A stretch of 64,000 bases of DNA from NCBI RefSeq assembly GCF_037071985.1, contig NZ_JAXHDF010000013.1, positions 1 through 64,000 on the forward strand, written 5' to 3'. Below, piece after piece: positions 35,995 to 45,217 of the stretch. Source of the DNA: Pseudogracilibacillus sp037071985 (GTDB lineage: Bacteria > Bacillota > Bacilli > Bacillales > Amphibacillaceae). The first letter of the stretch is position 1. The number at the start of each line of letters is the position of its first letter. The translations under genes were made by a program, and so were the position numbers. The notes under the pieces are model-generated. The model searched no databases. It was not told the DNA's origin and saw only the letters and a program-made list of their open reading frames with translations.

Positions 35995-36026
35995 ATAAAA
36001 AATAACCTGTTGATTACTACAACAGG
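35995..36026 (-). terminator. Terminator after the tetR gene
   Basis: Stem CCTGTTG / CAACAGG (36006-36012, 36020-36026) with a 7-nt loop. On the minus strand it is followed by TTATTTTTTATC. Confidence 0.7.
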
Positions 36027-36032
36027 AACTTT

Positions 36033-36605
36033 CTATTTTAACGAATCAATGAACATAGATAGATAATTATCAGTAAATTTATTTAGTGTAATTTTTTCGT
36101 TTTTTTCTAACAGTCTATCCTGTAAAAAAAAGTATCCGAAATTAAAATAGATAAAGTTATTTGCAGCAACTTCAGGATCAATTTTCTTCATCTTTTTTTG
36201 TTCAATCATCGTTATAAAATAATCCTTAATAATATTTCGATATGTAGTTGGGAGCTTTTGAATGGCTTCGTCTAACTCCGGAAATCTTCCTTCCTCTCGT
36301 AAACTGATTAGAATAATATTTCTTTTTGAAGCGACAATCTCTTGGTATTTCTCACTCAACATCTTTAAGTCTTTTTCTAAATTCCATGTTATACCTTTCC
36401 TCATTGTTTCCGTTATTTCATCAAAAAAAGAATACTTTTGGATCGCCGCATCAAGAATTCCTTTCTTATTTCCAAAATGACGAAATAGCGTTACCTCATT
36501 TACCTCTGCTCGTTCCGCAATTGCACGTGTTGTTGCACCTTTATACCCTTTCTCATCAACGAGTTCTATTGCCGCCCGAATGATTCTATCTTTTGTGTTT
36601 TCCAC
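36033..36605 (-). CDS. TetR family repressor
   Basis: TetR/AcrR repressor of 190 residues. The N-terminal helix-turn-helix is clear (IIRAAIELVDEKGYKGATTRAIAERAEVNEVTLFRHFGNKKGI). The C-terminal helices would bind an unknown ligand. It starts at GTG with AAGGTGG ahead. It sits upstream of the YhgE gene, and matching palindromes lie before both genes, so it likely represses both itself and the membrane protein, releasing them when a ligand binds. Confidence 0.88.
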   Translation of the reverse strand: MENTKDRIIRAAIELVDEKGYKGATTRAIAERAEVNEVTLFRHFGNKKGILDAAIQKYSFFDEITETMRKGITWNLEKDLKMLSEKYQEIVASKRNIILISLREEGRFPELDEAIQKLPTTYRNIIKDYFITMIEQKKMKKIDPEVAANNFIYFNFGYFFLQDRLLEKNEKITLNKFTDNYLSMFIDSLK

Positions 36606-36624
36606 GATCTATCCACCTTCACAT

Positions 36625-36636
36625 GCAAGTACTTAC
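36625..36636. promoter_or_regulatory. TetR operator before tetR
   Basis: GCAAGTACTTAC, one mismatch from the perfect palindrome GCAAGTACTTGC at 35972, with the same flanks TGCAAGTACTTRCTTTCA, where R is A here and G there. Supports autoregulation. Confidence 0.72.
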
Positions 36637-36708
36637 TTTCATTTATAGTATATGGATTTATTTGGAGTTTGTCAATGACTACTTTCTTTCCGAACTTCTA
36701 ACTAAAAT

Positions 36709-36746
36709 AAATAACCATTCTTCTGCGAAATAATGAATGGTTATTT
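36709..36746 (-). terminator. Terminator of the DUF3887 gene
   Basis: Perfect 12-bp stem AAATAACCATTC / GAATGGTTATTT, 14-nt loop. On the minus strand it is followed by an AT-rich run, 26 bp beyond the stop codon. Confidence 0.7.
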
Positions 36747-36771
36747 ATGATTCGTATGAAACGATAACTAA

Positions 36772-37158
36772 TTATTGAATAAATAATCCCGCTACCTCAT
36801 CATTATCATTAAAAGACACGGTAAAAACTAGATTTTCTTTACTATAATTTGCTGCTAGAACGGTAATATAAAAGCCATCTTTCTCCTCAACAGAAGATTT
36901 ATTAATTTTTTCAAAATCACCTGATTGGTTTAACACAGGAGTTAACTCTTCCATATCACTTAAAGGTAATCCTTCCTTCATTTTTTCATCAAACATCGCA
37001 TGAACTTCTTCATAATCTCCAGCATTCATTAAGGAGACGATCTCTTCAGCTTTTGTTATATACTTTTCCGCTGTTGAGTCATCCACTTTACTTCCACCAC
37101 ATGCAACGAGCATCAACACTGTGACCACACTAAACATCATTAATGCAAATTTTTTCAT
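36772..37158 (-). CDS. DUF3887 domain lipoprotein
   Basis: A 128-residue predicted lipoprotein: signal ending LMLVAC (Cys about 20), then a DUF3887 NTF2-like fold region with AEEIVSLMNAGDYEEVHAMFDEKMKEGL. The role is unknown. In related bacteria such domains sit on small secreted proteins. GGGAG lies 8 nt ahead of its ATG, and its start overlaps the preceding gene by 29 nt, implying cotranslation. Confidence 0.78.
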   Translation of the reverse strand: MKKFALMMFSVVTVLMLVACGGSKVDDSTAEKYITKAEEIVSLMNAGDYEEVHAMFDEKMKEGLPLSDMEELTPVLNQSGDFEKINKSSVEEKDGFYITVLAANYSKENLVFTVSFNDNDEVAGLFIQ

Positions 37159-37837
37159 TGTAATACTCCCTTCTTTTTAATAGTGAACTGTAAGCAAAAA
37201 CAGTGAGCGCGATAATCGCTAACGCCAATTCTAAAACGAATACTACATGATCTTTTGGTACATAAAGTGGCAAAATTCCAACCAATGCATCTGTAAAGCC
37301 ATGAATAGCAATGGCAAGCCACACGCCTATAAATCTTTTTTGCACAACTGCCTGAAGAACAATAATGGAGAGCCCGATATGTAATAGCATTGCAAAAAAT
37401 CGCTCTATCCCCCCAATAAAATATGCTTCATTTTCAATAAGCATTGTTTGGGAAACGAATAATGTCAGAGCGGGAATGCCAACAAATATTACCGCTTCTA
37501 TTCCACTATGTCCTGCACCAAATAAAAAGCCAGACTGCCAATTCCGTTTCGACATAAAAAAGCGTATACAGATAAAACGTGCTAGTTCTTCAACGATTCC
37601 TGCTGATAAACCGACTACTATAGCAAATAAAATTGGCTGTGTTACACGTAACATGATAAATTCCGTACTGTGATTCCCTAAGAATTGTAATAATGGAATA
37701 CGGAATAATATCTGTGATCCAACAAACGCTAGAGCACCTAAAATAAATGCCATATACCTTTTTTTAAAACATGCATATACGAAAAGTACCAGTGGTAACC
37801 CTATGCTTATTAATATAGAAAAAATAACACCGATCAA
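37130..37837 (-). CDS. YhfC-type putative intramembrane metalloprotease
   Basis: Polytopic membrane protein of 235 residues with seven or more spans. The segment GLSAGIVEELARFICIRFFM (around 78-97) and the later GAGHSGIEAVIFVG carry Glu-Glu and His motifs of the YhfC/CPBP-type group, and HGFTDALVGILPL adds another His. These His and Glu residues could hold a metal. Start is TTG (GGGGTGAG ahead). It overlaps the lipoprotein gene and lies downstream of the AgrC/AgrA-like pair. Whether it is an active protease is not known. Confidence 0.7.
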   Translation of the reverse strand: MIGVIFSILISIGLPLVLFVYACFKKRYMAFILGALAFVGSQILFRIPLLQFLGNHSTEFIMLRVTQPILFAIVVGLSAGIVEELARFICIRFFMSKRNWQSGFLFGAGHSGIEAVIFVGIPALTLFVSQTMLIENEAYFIGGIERFFAMLLHIGLSIIVLQAVVQKRFIGVWLAIAIHGFTDALVGILPLYVPKDHVVFVLELALAIIALTVFAYSSLLKRREYYNEKICINDV

Positions 37838-37930
37838 TCTTACTCACCCCTGATCAGTGTATAAAAATCTATAAAATAAGTATAGAGTATGTTCATTTTT
37901 GGTTCATTTTACATCAAGAATGGTCGGTTT

Positions 37931-39247
37931 CTATTCCTTTTTAAGAATCAATGTTTGGGTAAAGTAGGGAGCGATAAACGTAGTCTCCAGAGTAGCATTT
38001 TTTGTTTTATCAATCATTCGCTTTAAAGAGAATAATCCATACCCTTCATTATTTTCTTTTCTAGTATACTTTTTCTCATACAATTTTTGTAAATCAATTT
38101 CTGTTTGTTGACAACTGTTACGAACAACGAAATACTGTAAGTTTTCCATTTCAAAGAAAGCTAGTTGCATCACTTTTTCTTTACTAAGTACTGCTTCCTC
38201 CATTGCATTATCGATTAATATAGAAATTATTCGAATAAAAGAAATCATTGGCATTGCAATTTCTTCAATCACATCTGGTATATCAACCATTACTTTCACT
38301 TGTTGCTGTTCGGCAATCGTCACTTTTACATGTAACATACTTTTAACTTCGGGTACTGAGATTCGTGATAACTTAACGATTCCCAATTCATGATTGTCCA
38401 TTAATTTTGACGTTGGTGCAATGACATCCTCATACACTCGTGCAATTTGCTCGATGTTCTTCGTGCGGACCCCTTCATTTAAAGTGAGTAATACATTAAT
38501 ATAGTCATGACGAAAGCTAGCCAATTCATCATGCATCAATTCTAATTTTCCAACATAGTCAAGTAACTCTTTATCTAAACGCTTTTGTTGTTCTTCAAGA
38601 ATTCTTTCTTTTGCCAAATGAGAGCCAATTAATACAATTAACAATAAGATAAAAAATATAATATAAGCAGAGATGTAACTTAATTGTCCGTATTGTTGAT
38701 TTAAATTGGACAAAAGAACCGAAGAAGGCATCGTCAAAATAAGTGCTATAATGAGTCCGAGAATAAGGAACACATAGCTTATGTAATATAAAGGGCTTTC
38801 AACAATAAATTGAGCAAATTTCTGAATCGGCGCGCGCCATAATAGAATACTAACGAATAAGATAGTTGATACAATAAGGTGAATAACACTACCTGTCCAT
38901 AAATATAAGTTAAAAGGAGACAGCATAAACAAATTCATGCCTAGTTCCACTAAAACTAATCTTATTAATGTAATTAGAACCATACTGACTAAAGCAAAAT
39001 AGACATTTTGCATGAAGGAAAGCTCTTCCTTCATCAAACCTAGAGTCAATAGAAAAAGGAGCAATAAAATGGTATTAAACTCTGGATAACCGGTTACCGT
39101 TACAACAATACCTAGCAAGATAAAAAAAATAATACTTAATGCAAATACCATTTTATAGGACAGACGATTGTACCTGATTAAATGGATATATAATAAAACA
39201 TGGCTAATACCAATTAGTGTAAGTGCAACCAGATCATAAATATACAT
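37931..39247 (-). CDS. AgrC-like GHKL sensor histidine kinase
   Basis: Sensor kinase of the AgrC type: six or seven N-terminal spans (about 5-215), then a dimerisation helix with the FRHDYINVLLTLNEG box (His about 245) and a GHKL ATPase domain with ILIDNAMEEA and GYGLFSLKRM. At 438 residues it fits. It overlaps its response regulator by one base. In agr systems such kinases sense a cyclic peptide, but no agrB/agrD is in this window, so the ligand is unknown. Confidence 0.88.
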   Translation of the reverse strand: MYIYDLVALTLIGISHVLLYIHLIRYNRLSYKMVFALSIIFFILLGIVVTVTGYPEFNTILLLLFLLTLGLMKEELSFMQNVYFALVSMVLITLIRLVLVELGMNLFMLSPFNLYLWTGSVIHLIVSTILFVSILLWRAPIQKFAQFIVESPLYYISYVFLILGLIIALILTMPSSVLLSNLNQQYGQLSYISAYIIFFILLLIVLIGSHLAKERILEEQQKRLDKELLDYVGKLELMHDELASFRHDYINVLLTLNEGVRTKNIEQIARVYEDVIAPTSKLMDNHELGIVKLSRISVPEVKSMLHVKVTIAEQQQVKVMVDIPDVIEEIAMPMISFIRIISILIDNAMEEAVLSKEKVMQLAFFEMENLQYFVVRNSCQQTEIDLQKLYEKKYTRKENNEGYGLFSLKRMIDKTKNATLETTFIAPYFTQTLILKKE

Positions 39248-39981
39248 TACAGTTCACCCTTTATGATCTGTCTTACTTTTCGTATTAATCGACGAGAAAC
39301 TGGTATCCGTTTACCACTTTTTAAAACGATCATTTTTTGTGCTGTATCGTAAGAATACAATTGTATTCTATTAACGACATACGATTGATGACAGCGGAAT
39401 AATCGTTCATCTAATAATTCTACTTCCTTTAATGTTCCATAAAAATGAATTAATCGATTTGTCGTTACTAATACTAAACGGTGGGGTTCATCTGTCATCA
39501 TATATTCTACTTCACTAAATGGAACGCGTATCGTTGTACGTGAATTTTTTACAATGAAATCATCTGTAGCAACATGATTATTATTTCGATTTTCATAATG
39601 GAGTAAGCACTGCTTAAATAGGTCATATCTGTCTTTGTAGGGGAGTCCCTTATCAATAAACGTCAAAGCCGAAACCATATATTGATAGGAGATTGGTGCA
39701 AACTCAGAATGGGTTGTTACAAAGACAATAATGCCTTCAGGATCATACTCCCTGATTTGTTTAGAAACTTCTAACCCTTTCCGTTCTTCACTTTTAATTT
39801 CAATATCTAAAAAATAAATCGGTACATAAGTGGTCAACGGGATTTTTTCAATGATATTTTCACTTCTGCTCGTTACTTCAATAAAATCATATGCTATCTC
39901 GTGTTTCTCACAAATTTCCTTCACGAGCCGCTCTATCTGTTGCGCTTGCATCACGTCATCTTCTAAGATAAAAATACTCAT
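39247..39981 (-). CDS. LytTR-family response regulator (AgrA-like)
   Basis: Receiver domain with phospho-acceptor Asp59 (IYFLDIEI) and a C-terminal LytTR DNA-binding domain (about 145-244, with SEVEYMMTDEPHRLVLVT and FRCHQSYVVNRIQL). At 244 residues it matches AgrA. Gene order is regulator then kinase. Its target genes are unknown. Confidence 0.9.
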   Translation of the reverse strand: MSIFILEDDVMQAQQIERLVKEICEKHEIAYDFIEVTSRSENIIEKIPLTTYVPIYFLDIEIKSEERKGLEVSKQIREYDPEGIIVFVTTHSEFAPISYQYMVSALTFIDKGLPYKDRYDLFKQCLLHYENRNNNHVATDDFIVKNSRTTIRVPFSEVEYMMTDEPHRLVLVTTNRLIHFYGTLKEVELLDERLFRCHQSYVVNRIQLYSYDTAQKMIVLKSGKRIPVSRRLIRKVRQIIKGEL

Positions 39982-40160
39982 CGTCTCTCACTCGCTTTAT
40001 TTCATCTACTATTAGGATACCATATATGATTTATTCGTTGAGTAAAATCCTATATAACGAACCACTCTCTAGATAAATTTCTTCGATAGGAAAACGAAAG
40101 ATATTATAGCTCCTAAAAAGCGACGACATTTTCTGCTCACTATTAACTATCATTATATAC

Positions 40161-40197
40161 AAAAATGCCTGCATACTGATTGATAACAGTATGCAGG
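40161..40197 (-). terminator. Terminator of the exported-protein gene
   Basis: Perfect 11-bp stem CCTGCATACTG / CAGTATGCAGG (40168-40178, 40187-40197), followed on the minus strand by CATTTTTG. It closes the RR-HK-exported-protein operon. Confidence 0.85.
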
Positions 40198-40225
40198 AAG
40201 ATAAGTGATAAACATATTTTCTATC

Positions 40226-41122
40226 TTAATCCAAATCAATGACCTTCAGAATGGACTCCTCATTTTCATCGGTTTGAGGAGCAGATTTTTCTAAATCTTT
40301 TATTCTTTCCTGAAGTTTTCTATTCTCTTGTTCAGAATATTCAAGAAAGGGCTTATATGATGCACTATAGCTAATTCCAAGCAGTTCCTTATCATATCGA
40401 GAGAGCGTCATTAACGCAATTTCCCCATTTTCTCCTGTGATGTCAAAGGAAATAGTCGGATCATTATTCGAATAACCTTGTCCATTGTAGTCAACCAATT
40501 TGACTGATCCATGAACAACATTATATTTCTCCGCTAGTTCCTTCACAACTGTAACGAATTCTTGAGGGTTTTTATCAAGTTCTGCATCAAACTCTACTGA
40601 AACATCCTCGTCAAGCGTTCTATCCCCACGTCCTATACTGAATACCTCTCCCGTGACAGAGTCCACAGAGAAATAATAACTGAGCTTCCCATTTATAATT
40701 GCTTCGCCATACCATGTCGAACGAGGAAGGCTATCGGATGCCCGTTCATACCCCATTTCGATAACCTGTTTCTCCAAATTCACGTCAAATATATCCCAGA
40801 GAACCTGTGCTCCAATTTCTGCTGCCTCTTCTTTACTCATGTCTTTACTCGTTGGTGTTTGATTTCGATAATATTCTAGATCGATATCTCCTACTGAATA
40901 GTTTGCATGTTTATACCCTTTTGGTAAACTTACTCCTTCAGTTTGGTTTGAATCTAATGTATAATTTGCATAATTAGTAGGGACTATATTTGTATTCTTA
41001 AGTTCTGCAGCTGTAATTACTTGTGAAATCCCTAAAGAAAGTAACGTGCTTGCGCCAATTAATACTGTTGTCGTAATGATCATTTTTTTAAAACCTTTTC
41101 TTCCAAATTTAGTTTTTATCAT
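40226..41122 (-). CDS. Exported protein of unknown function, PepSY-like
   Basis: A 298-residue protein with one N-terminal membrane segment (about 14-38, basic residues ahead) and an extracytoplasmic domain. It includes DMSKEEAAEIGAQVLWDIFDVN and SYYFSVDSVTGEVFSIGRGDRT, reminiscent of PepSY or YcdB-type repeats, and ends in an acidic, Gln-rich tail. It lies 79 bp after the kinase gene, so it probably belongs to the same stress-sensing unit. No function can be claimed. Confidence 0.65.
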   Translation of the reverse strand: MIKTKFGRKGFKKMIITTTVLIGASTLLSLGISQVITAAELKNTNIVPTNYANYTLDSNQTEGVSLPKGYKHANYSVGDIDLEYYRNQTPTSKDMSKEEAAEIGAQVLWDIFDVNLEKQVIEMGYERASDSLPRSTWYGEAIINGKLSYYFSVDSVTGEVFSIGRGDRTLDEDVSVEFDAELDKNPQEFVTVVKELAEKYNVVHGSVKLVDYNGQGYSNNDPTISFDITGENGEIALMTLSRYDKELLGISYSASYKPFLEYSEQENRKLQERIKDLEKSAPQTDENEESILKVIDLD

Positions 41123-41200
41123 TCAATCCCCTTCTTTATCATTTTTTGTGATCACATAAATAGTATAAAATAGTTCTGTAATCGAATTATTATAGATTTA

Positions 41201-42595
41201 TTATGAAGTTGTAAAAATAACTTTAGCTATCATTCCTTTGCCGGGATGACTAATAAATTCTAGGTCCGCATTGTGACGCAAAACGATTTGTTTGCAGATT
41301 GATAGTCCTAATCCGGTCCCTCCGTCTTTGCGACTTCTTGATTTTTCTACACGATAAAAAGGCTCAGTAATATACTCTGTTATTTCAGGGGACATTCCCT
41401 TACCATTATCTTGGATACAAACTATTTTCTTTCCATCCTCTAAAACAGCCCGTATCATGACATGTCCATCCATTTCACACGCCTTGATTGCATTATCCAT
41501 AAGGTTAACAAAGAGACTTTTCAACAAACTGGCATCTCCCTTAATCCCATCAATTTCACTATAAAAGTCTGTTTTAATTTTCTTTTTTCTTATCTTACTA
41601 TGCAAAGTCTGTTTTACCGATTGAAATAGCTCGTTTACATTTTGTTCTTCCCAAACAATTTGATCGTTTTTAAGATTTGCGAGATCTAGCAACTGGTTAC
41701 TCAACGTTTGCACCCGCTTACTTTCTGACATAATATAACTGATTGCAGACAACCTATCATCATCCGTCAAAGCTGCCTTTTGCAAATATTCGGCATACCC
41801 ATAAATAGCTGTTAATGGAGTATGGAGTTCATGGGCAAAGTTATCTATAAACTGCTGTTTTTTTTCTGCGGCGGTAATCAATTCCTTCATCTGACGATGG
41901 ATTTCCTCCGCCATATAGTTGAAGCTTTGTGACATTTTGGCAAGTTCATCATTTCCAGACACAGAAAGTCTTGTTTCATATGCTCCTGCTGCAATTTCAC
42001 GTGAAGTTTGTGTTATTTGTGACAATGGCTTGAAAATGCGATTAAGTAATAAAAGAAGTCCGAAGGCTAGTAAAGTGACTAGGGTTAGTCCCACTAAAAA
42101 TAACGTATTCTTCATTTTTGCCCATGAGGTAATTGTGTCTGTCGTATCAAATAAATACACCAATGTATAAAAATCGTATGGAGATGGTAGTTTACCAGAA
42201 ACTATAACATAAGTACGATTGTCTGTTTCTTGAAAGGAGACTAGTCGATTCCCGTCCTTTGGGGGTTTCAATGACTTGCTCAATAACGTTTCTTTGCTAG
42301 TAGAATAAACTTGCTGTTCTTCCTTGTATAGGACTAGGCTAGACTCTGTATTGCTCGAAAAATAACGATAAGGCTGGAAGAGAGAATCTACGGACTCCTC
42401 AATATCACTTCCGCGGCTTTCAATCGCATAGAAATCCTTTACAATCGCGGACGTAATCATATAATGTTCTGCTAAACTCCGTTCTTCCGCTTGTCTAAGC
42501 GTATCTTTGAACATGACATAAGTTATAATAAGTATCCCAAGATTGAAAAAAAATAGGAAAAGCAAAAATGTTGTTAAAAAAGTTCGATATTTCAT
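41201..42595 (-). CDS. Sensor histidine kinase with HAMP domain
   Basis: Membrane kinase: two spans flank an extracytoplasmic sensor (about 35-150), followed by HAMP, a HisKA dimerisation helix with FAHELHTPLTA (phospho-His), and an HATPase_c domain with NLMDNAIKACE, DNGKGMS and GTGLGLSI. I took ATG 42595 (GGAGG ahead), which overlaps the stop codon of the response regulator as ATGA; an upstream start would run into it. At 464 residues it is normal. Stimulus unknown. Confidence 0.9.
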   Translation of the reverse strand: MKYRTFLTTFLLFLFFFNLGILIITYVMFKDTLRQAEERSLAEHYMITSAIVKDFYAIESRGSDIEESVDSLFQPYRYFSSNTESSLVLYKEEQQVYSTSKETLLSKSLKPPKDGNRLVSFQETDNRTYVIVSGKLPSPYDFYTLVYLFDTTDTITSWAKMKNTLFLVGLTLVTLLAFGLLLLLNRIFKPLSQITQTSREIAAGAYETRLSVSGNDELAKMSQSFNYMAEEIHRQMKELITAAEKKQQFIDNFAHELHTPLTAIYGYAEYLQKAALTDDDRLSAISYIMSESKRVQTLSNQLLDLANLKNDQIVWEEQNVNELFQSVKQTLHSKIRKKKIKTDFYSEIDGIKGDASLLKSLFVNLMDNAIKACEMDGHVMIRAVLEDGKKIVCIQDNGKGMSPEITEYITEPFYRVEKSRSRKDGGTGLGLSICKQIVLRHNADLEFISHPGKGMIAKVIFTTS

Positions 42596-43245
42596 TGATT
42601 TACCTCCAAGCGGTAACCAATCTTGTACACCGTTTTTATCAATTTTTCCCACCCTAATTTTTTTCGAAGTTTTTGGATATGAACATCAATCGTACGAGAA
42701 TCGCCTATATAGTCATATCCCCAAACAAGTTCCAAAAGTCTTTCCCTAGATAATGCAATATTTCGATTGTTAACCAAAACTTCTAATAATTTAAATTCTT
42801 TTGGAGTACATTCAATAAGCTGTTCCATAATAAATACTTGATGGCTATCAAAATCAATTCTTACGTCACCTAGTTCAAAACATTGGTTGTTCTTTTGTGT
42901 CCGGCGTAATACTGCCTCCACGCGAGCCAACAATTCTAACATTTCAAAGGGCTTTGTCAAATAATCGTCCGCACCCATAGATAATCCTTTAACTCGATCT
43001 GACAAACTATTACGAGCTGTTAAGAAGATTGTTGGTGTTGTTTGTACTTTTTCAAATACTTCAAAACCGTCTTGCTCAGGTAACATAATATCTAAAATAA
43101 TCAGGTCATATATATGGGATTTTAGTTCAGAAAGGGCGGTCTCTCCATTAAAAACAGAAGTACATTGATGTCCCACAAGCTGTAAATTTTTCTTAATTAG
43201 TTCATTGATTGCTATCTCATCCTCAACAATTAAAATGACTGCCAA
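42592..43245 (-). CDS. OmpR-family response regulator
   Basis: Receiver with Asp52 (DLIILDIMLPE) and a C-terminal winged-helix trans_reg_C domain (about 125-215, SRTIDVHIQKLRKKLG). At 217 residues it is normal. First gene of the operon with kinase and exported protein. The upstream region may contain its promoter but I could not single it out. Confidence 0.92.
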   Translation of the reverse strand: MAVILIVEDEIAINELIKKNLQLVGHQCTSVFNGETALSELKSHIYDLIILDIMLPEQDGFEVFEKVQTTPTIFLTARNSLSDRVKGLSMGADDYLTKPFEMLELLARVEAVLRRTQKNNQCFELGDVRIDFDSHQVFIMEQLIECTPKEFKLLEVLVNNRNIALSRERLLELVWGYDYIGDSRTIDVHIQKLRKKLGWEKLIKTVYKIGYRLEVNQ

Positions 43246-43760
43246 ACATTTTCACCACCTCTAAATTCTAAGAACTTCTTGATCTCTGTAATAACGGGAG
43301 TTATATTAAAAATCCACTTCTACTGAATACATACTAATAGTACTATCAATTTATTATAGAGTTGTAAAATACAATAAACCTTTTTATCTTATTAAAAAGT
43401 ATTACTATTTTTTAAATAGATACTTATTGTAATTCACATCTCTCTCATTATCTGATATATTAGGATATTTCTTCACATGTAGCCTTTCGACAATTACAAA
43501 TATAATAATATTTCCATTAACTCATCTTCCGCTCATTCATCATAAATAGGTATAAATAAATTATAAATCCAATAAAATACGTTAATATAATGATTAATAG
43601 AAAAAATAAAAGGAGTTGACACTTATTGTTTATTAGTGTCGATCCTTATCTTAAATAAATATAGACCTGTTAGAATGGAAAAGAACTAGATAAAGTTTGC
43701 TCACTACAATTCATCCAGATTTTAATCCCCATTTTCTTTAGATCTTATTAAATTTAAAGC
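43246..43760. other. Intergenic region, mostly AT-rich
   Basis: A 515-bp gap between the OmpR regulator gene and the ABC exporter. I see an imperfect inverted repeat GACACTTAT / ATTAGTGTC at about 43618-43640. No credible ORF, RNA or terminator with a U-tract stands out. The gap probably holds the promoter of the response-regulator operon and the untranslated end of the exporter operon. Confidence 0.3.
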
Positions 43761-44492
43761 TTAACTATTTTTCATGTTCTTTTGAAAGGTGTAAACTGCT
43801 AATAGACTTATACCTAAGCCATAACCTACTACCCACCAAATATGTGGAAATATGTTTGCATAGTCTCCATCAATCACTGCTCTACCCATATCAACAGCAT
43901 GTACAAATGGTAGAACATTCGCAATTTTTTCGAACCAGCCCCCTACTAATTCTAAACTAAACCATGTACCTGAGAACCAAGCCGTTAAATTGGTTAGCAA
44001 AGCTCCGCAAATACCTGCTACTGCTTTTTCATTAAAAATACTGCCACATAGAAGTCCTATTCCATTGAATAAAATTGCCACTGGTAATATAGTAATAATT
44101 GCAAATAAAATATGTAATGTGAACGTCATCCCTAACATAATTGACACAGCATAACAAATGATTACCTGTACCAACGCCATCGGAATTAAAGGTAGTGTAT
44201 AGCCGAGTATAAAATCATACGCTGTCATCGGAGTTGTATATAATCTTGTTAAGAAGTCACTAAATCGATCTTTTGCTATCATTTGAGCTGAAAACAAGGT
44301 CATAAAGGACAAACCAAAGACCGCAATACCAGGCGTTAGACTATTAATATTGAATAAGTCATTCGGGACATTTTGATTAATGAGTGTCATTAAGAGTAAG
44401 ATAATTATCGGGAAAGCTAGACCAAAGAACAACGAGATTGGATCTCGTATAATTTCTTTCAATGTGCGAGTGCTAAACATCATCATTTTCAT
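43761..44492 (-). CDS. ABC-2 type transporter permease
   Basis: Six-span ABC-2 membrane subunit, 243 residues, with spans grouped after a short cytoplasmic N-terminus (TRTLKEIIRDPISLFFGLAFPII) and the typical SIFNEKAVAGICGALLTNLTAW near two-thirds. Overlaps the ATPase by ATGA. Likely forms an exporter or immunity-type ABC complex with the ATPase. The substrate is unknown (drug, lipid or peptide). Confidence 0.85.
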   Translation of the reverse strand: MKMMMFSTRTLKEIIRDPISLFFGLAFPIIILLLMTLINQNVPNDLFNINSLTPGIAVFGLSFMTLFSAQMIAKDRFSDFLTRLYTTPMTAYDFILGYTLPLIPMALVQVIICYAVSIMLGMTFTLHILFAIITILPVAILFNGIGLLCGSIFNEKAVAGICGALLTNLTAWFSGTWFSLELVGGWFEKIANVLPFVHAVDMGRAVIDGDYANIFPHIWWVVGYGLGISLLAVYTFQKNMKNS

Positions 44493-45217
44493 AGGTTCAC
44501 CTCTTCGACTAAAGAAGCAAAAGCTTCTTCAAATGATAATGTAGATGTTTGAGCGATTAATTCTTCAGCTGTCCCAAGCGCTTTTAGTTCACCTTGTTTT
44601 AAAATACAAACACGATCTGATAAACTTTCCGCTTCCTCCAAGTAATGTGTCGTTAAAATAATAGTAATATTTCCTTTTAATCCTTTCACTACATTCCAAA
44701 GTTCACGTCTTGCTAATATATCTAGCCCTAGAGTTGGCTCATCTAAGAATAAAATATCCGGTTCACTGATCAGTGCCATTGCAATACTTAAACGACGCTT
44801 CCATCCACCTGATAACGTTTTACTTCGCTGCTTTTGAAGCGGCGTAAGCGAAAATGTATCTATTATTTCTCTAACTTTTTGTGCACGTTCCTTTTTTGAA
44901 AAATTATGCACTCCTGCCATTAGCTCTAAATTTTCTTCTACAGTTAAATTCGGTGCAATTGCTGTTTCTTGTGGAGAGACAGCAATATAATGTTTCACTC
45001 GATCTGTTTGTTTCATCACATCATAACCGAAAATAAAGGCTTGACCACTTGTTAACTTCTCTAAACCTGACAGTATTTTAATAAGTGTTGATTTTCCAGC
45101 CCCATTTACTCCAAGTAATGAAAACACTTCCCCTTTTTTAACTATTAGTGAAACATCATTAAGAGCTTTTTTATCACCATATGTTTTGGTTACATTTTTT
45201 ACCTCGATTGCGATCAT
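44489..45217 (-). CDS. ABC transporter ATPase (DrrA/CcmA-like)
   Basis: Nucleotide-binding subunit with Walker A LGVNGAGKSTL, signature LSGGWKRRLSIAMAL, and Walker B ILFLDEPTLGLD. At 242 residues it is normal. The signature GGWK is a small variation on GGxKQR. It overlaps both neighbours by 4 nt, so the three-gene cassette is coupled. Confidence 0.92.
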   Translation of the reverse strand: MIAIEVKNVTKTYGDKKALNDVSLIVKKGEVFSLLGVNGAGKSTLIKILSGLEKLTSGQAFIFGYDVMKQTDRVKHYIAVSPQETAIAPNLTVEENLELMAGVHNFSKKERAQKVREIIDTFSLTPLQKQRSKTLSGGWKRRLSIAMALISEPDILFLDEPTLGLDILARRELWNVVKGLKGNITIILTTHYLEEAESLSDRVCILKQGELKALGTAEELIAQTSTLSFEEAFASLVEEVNL

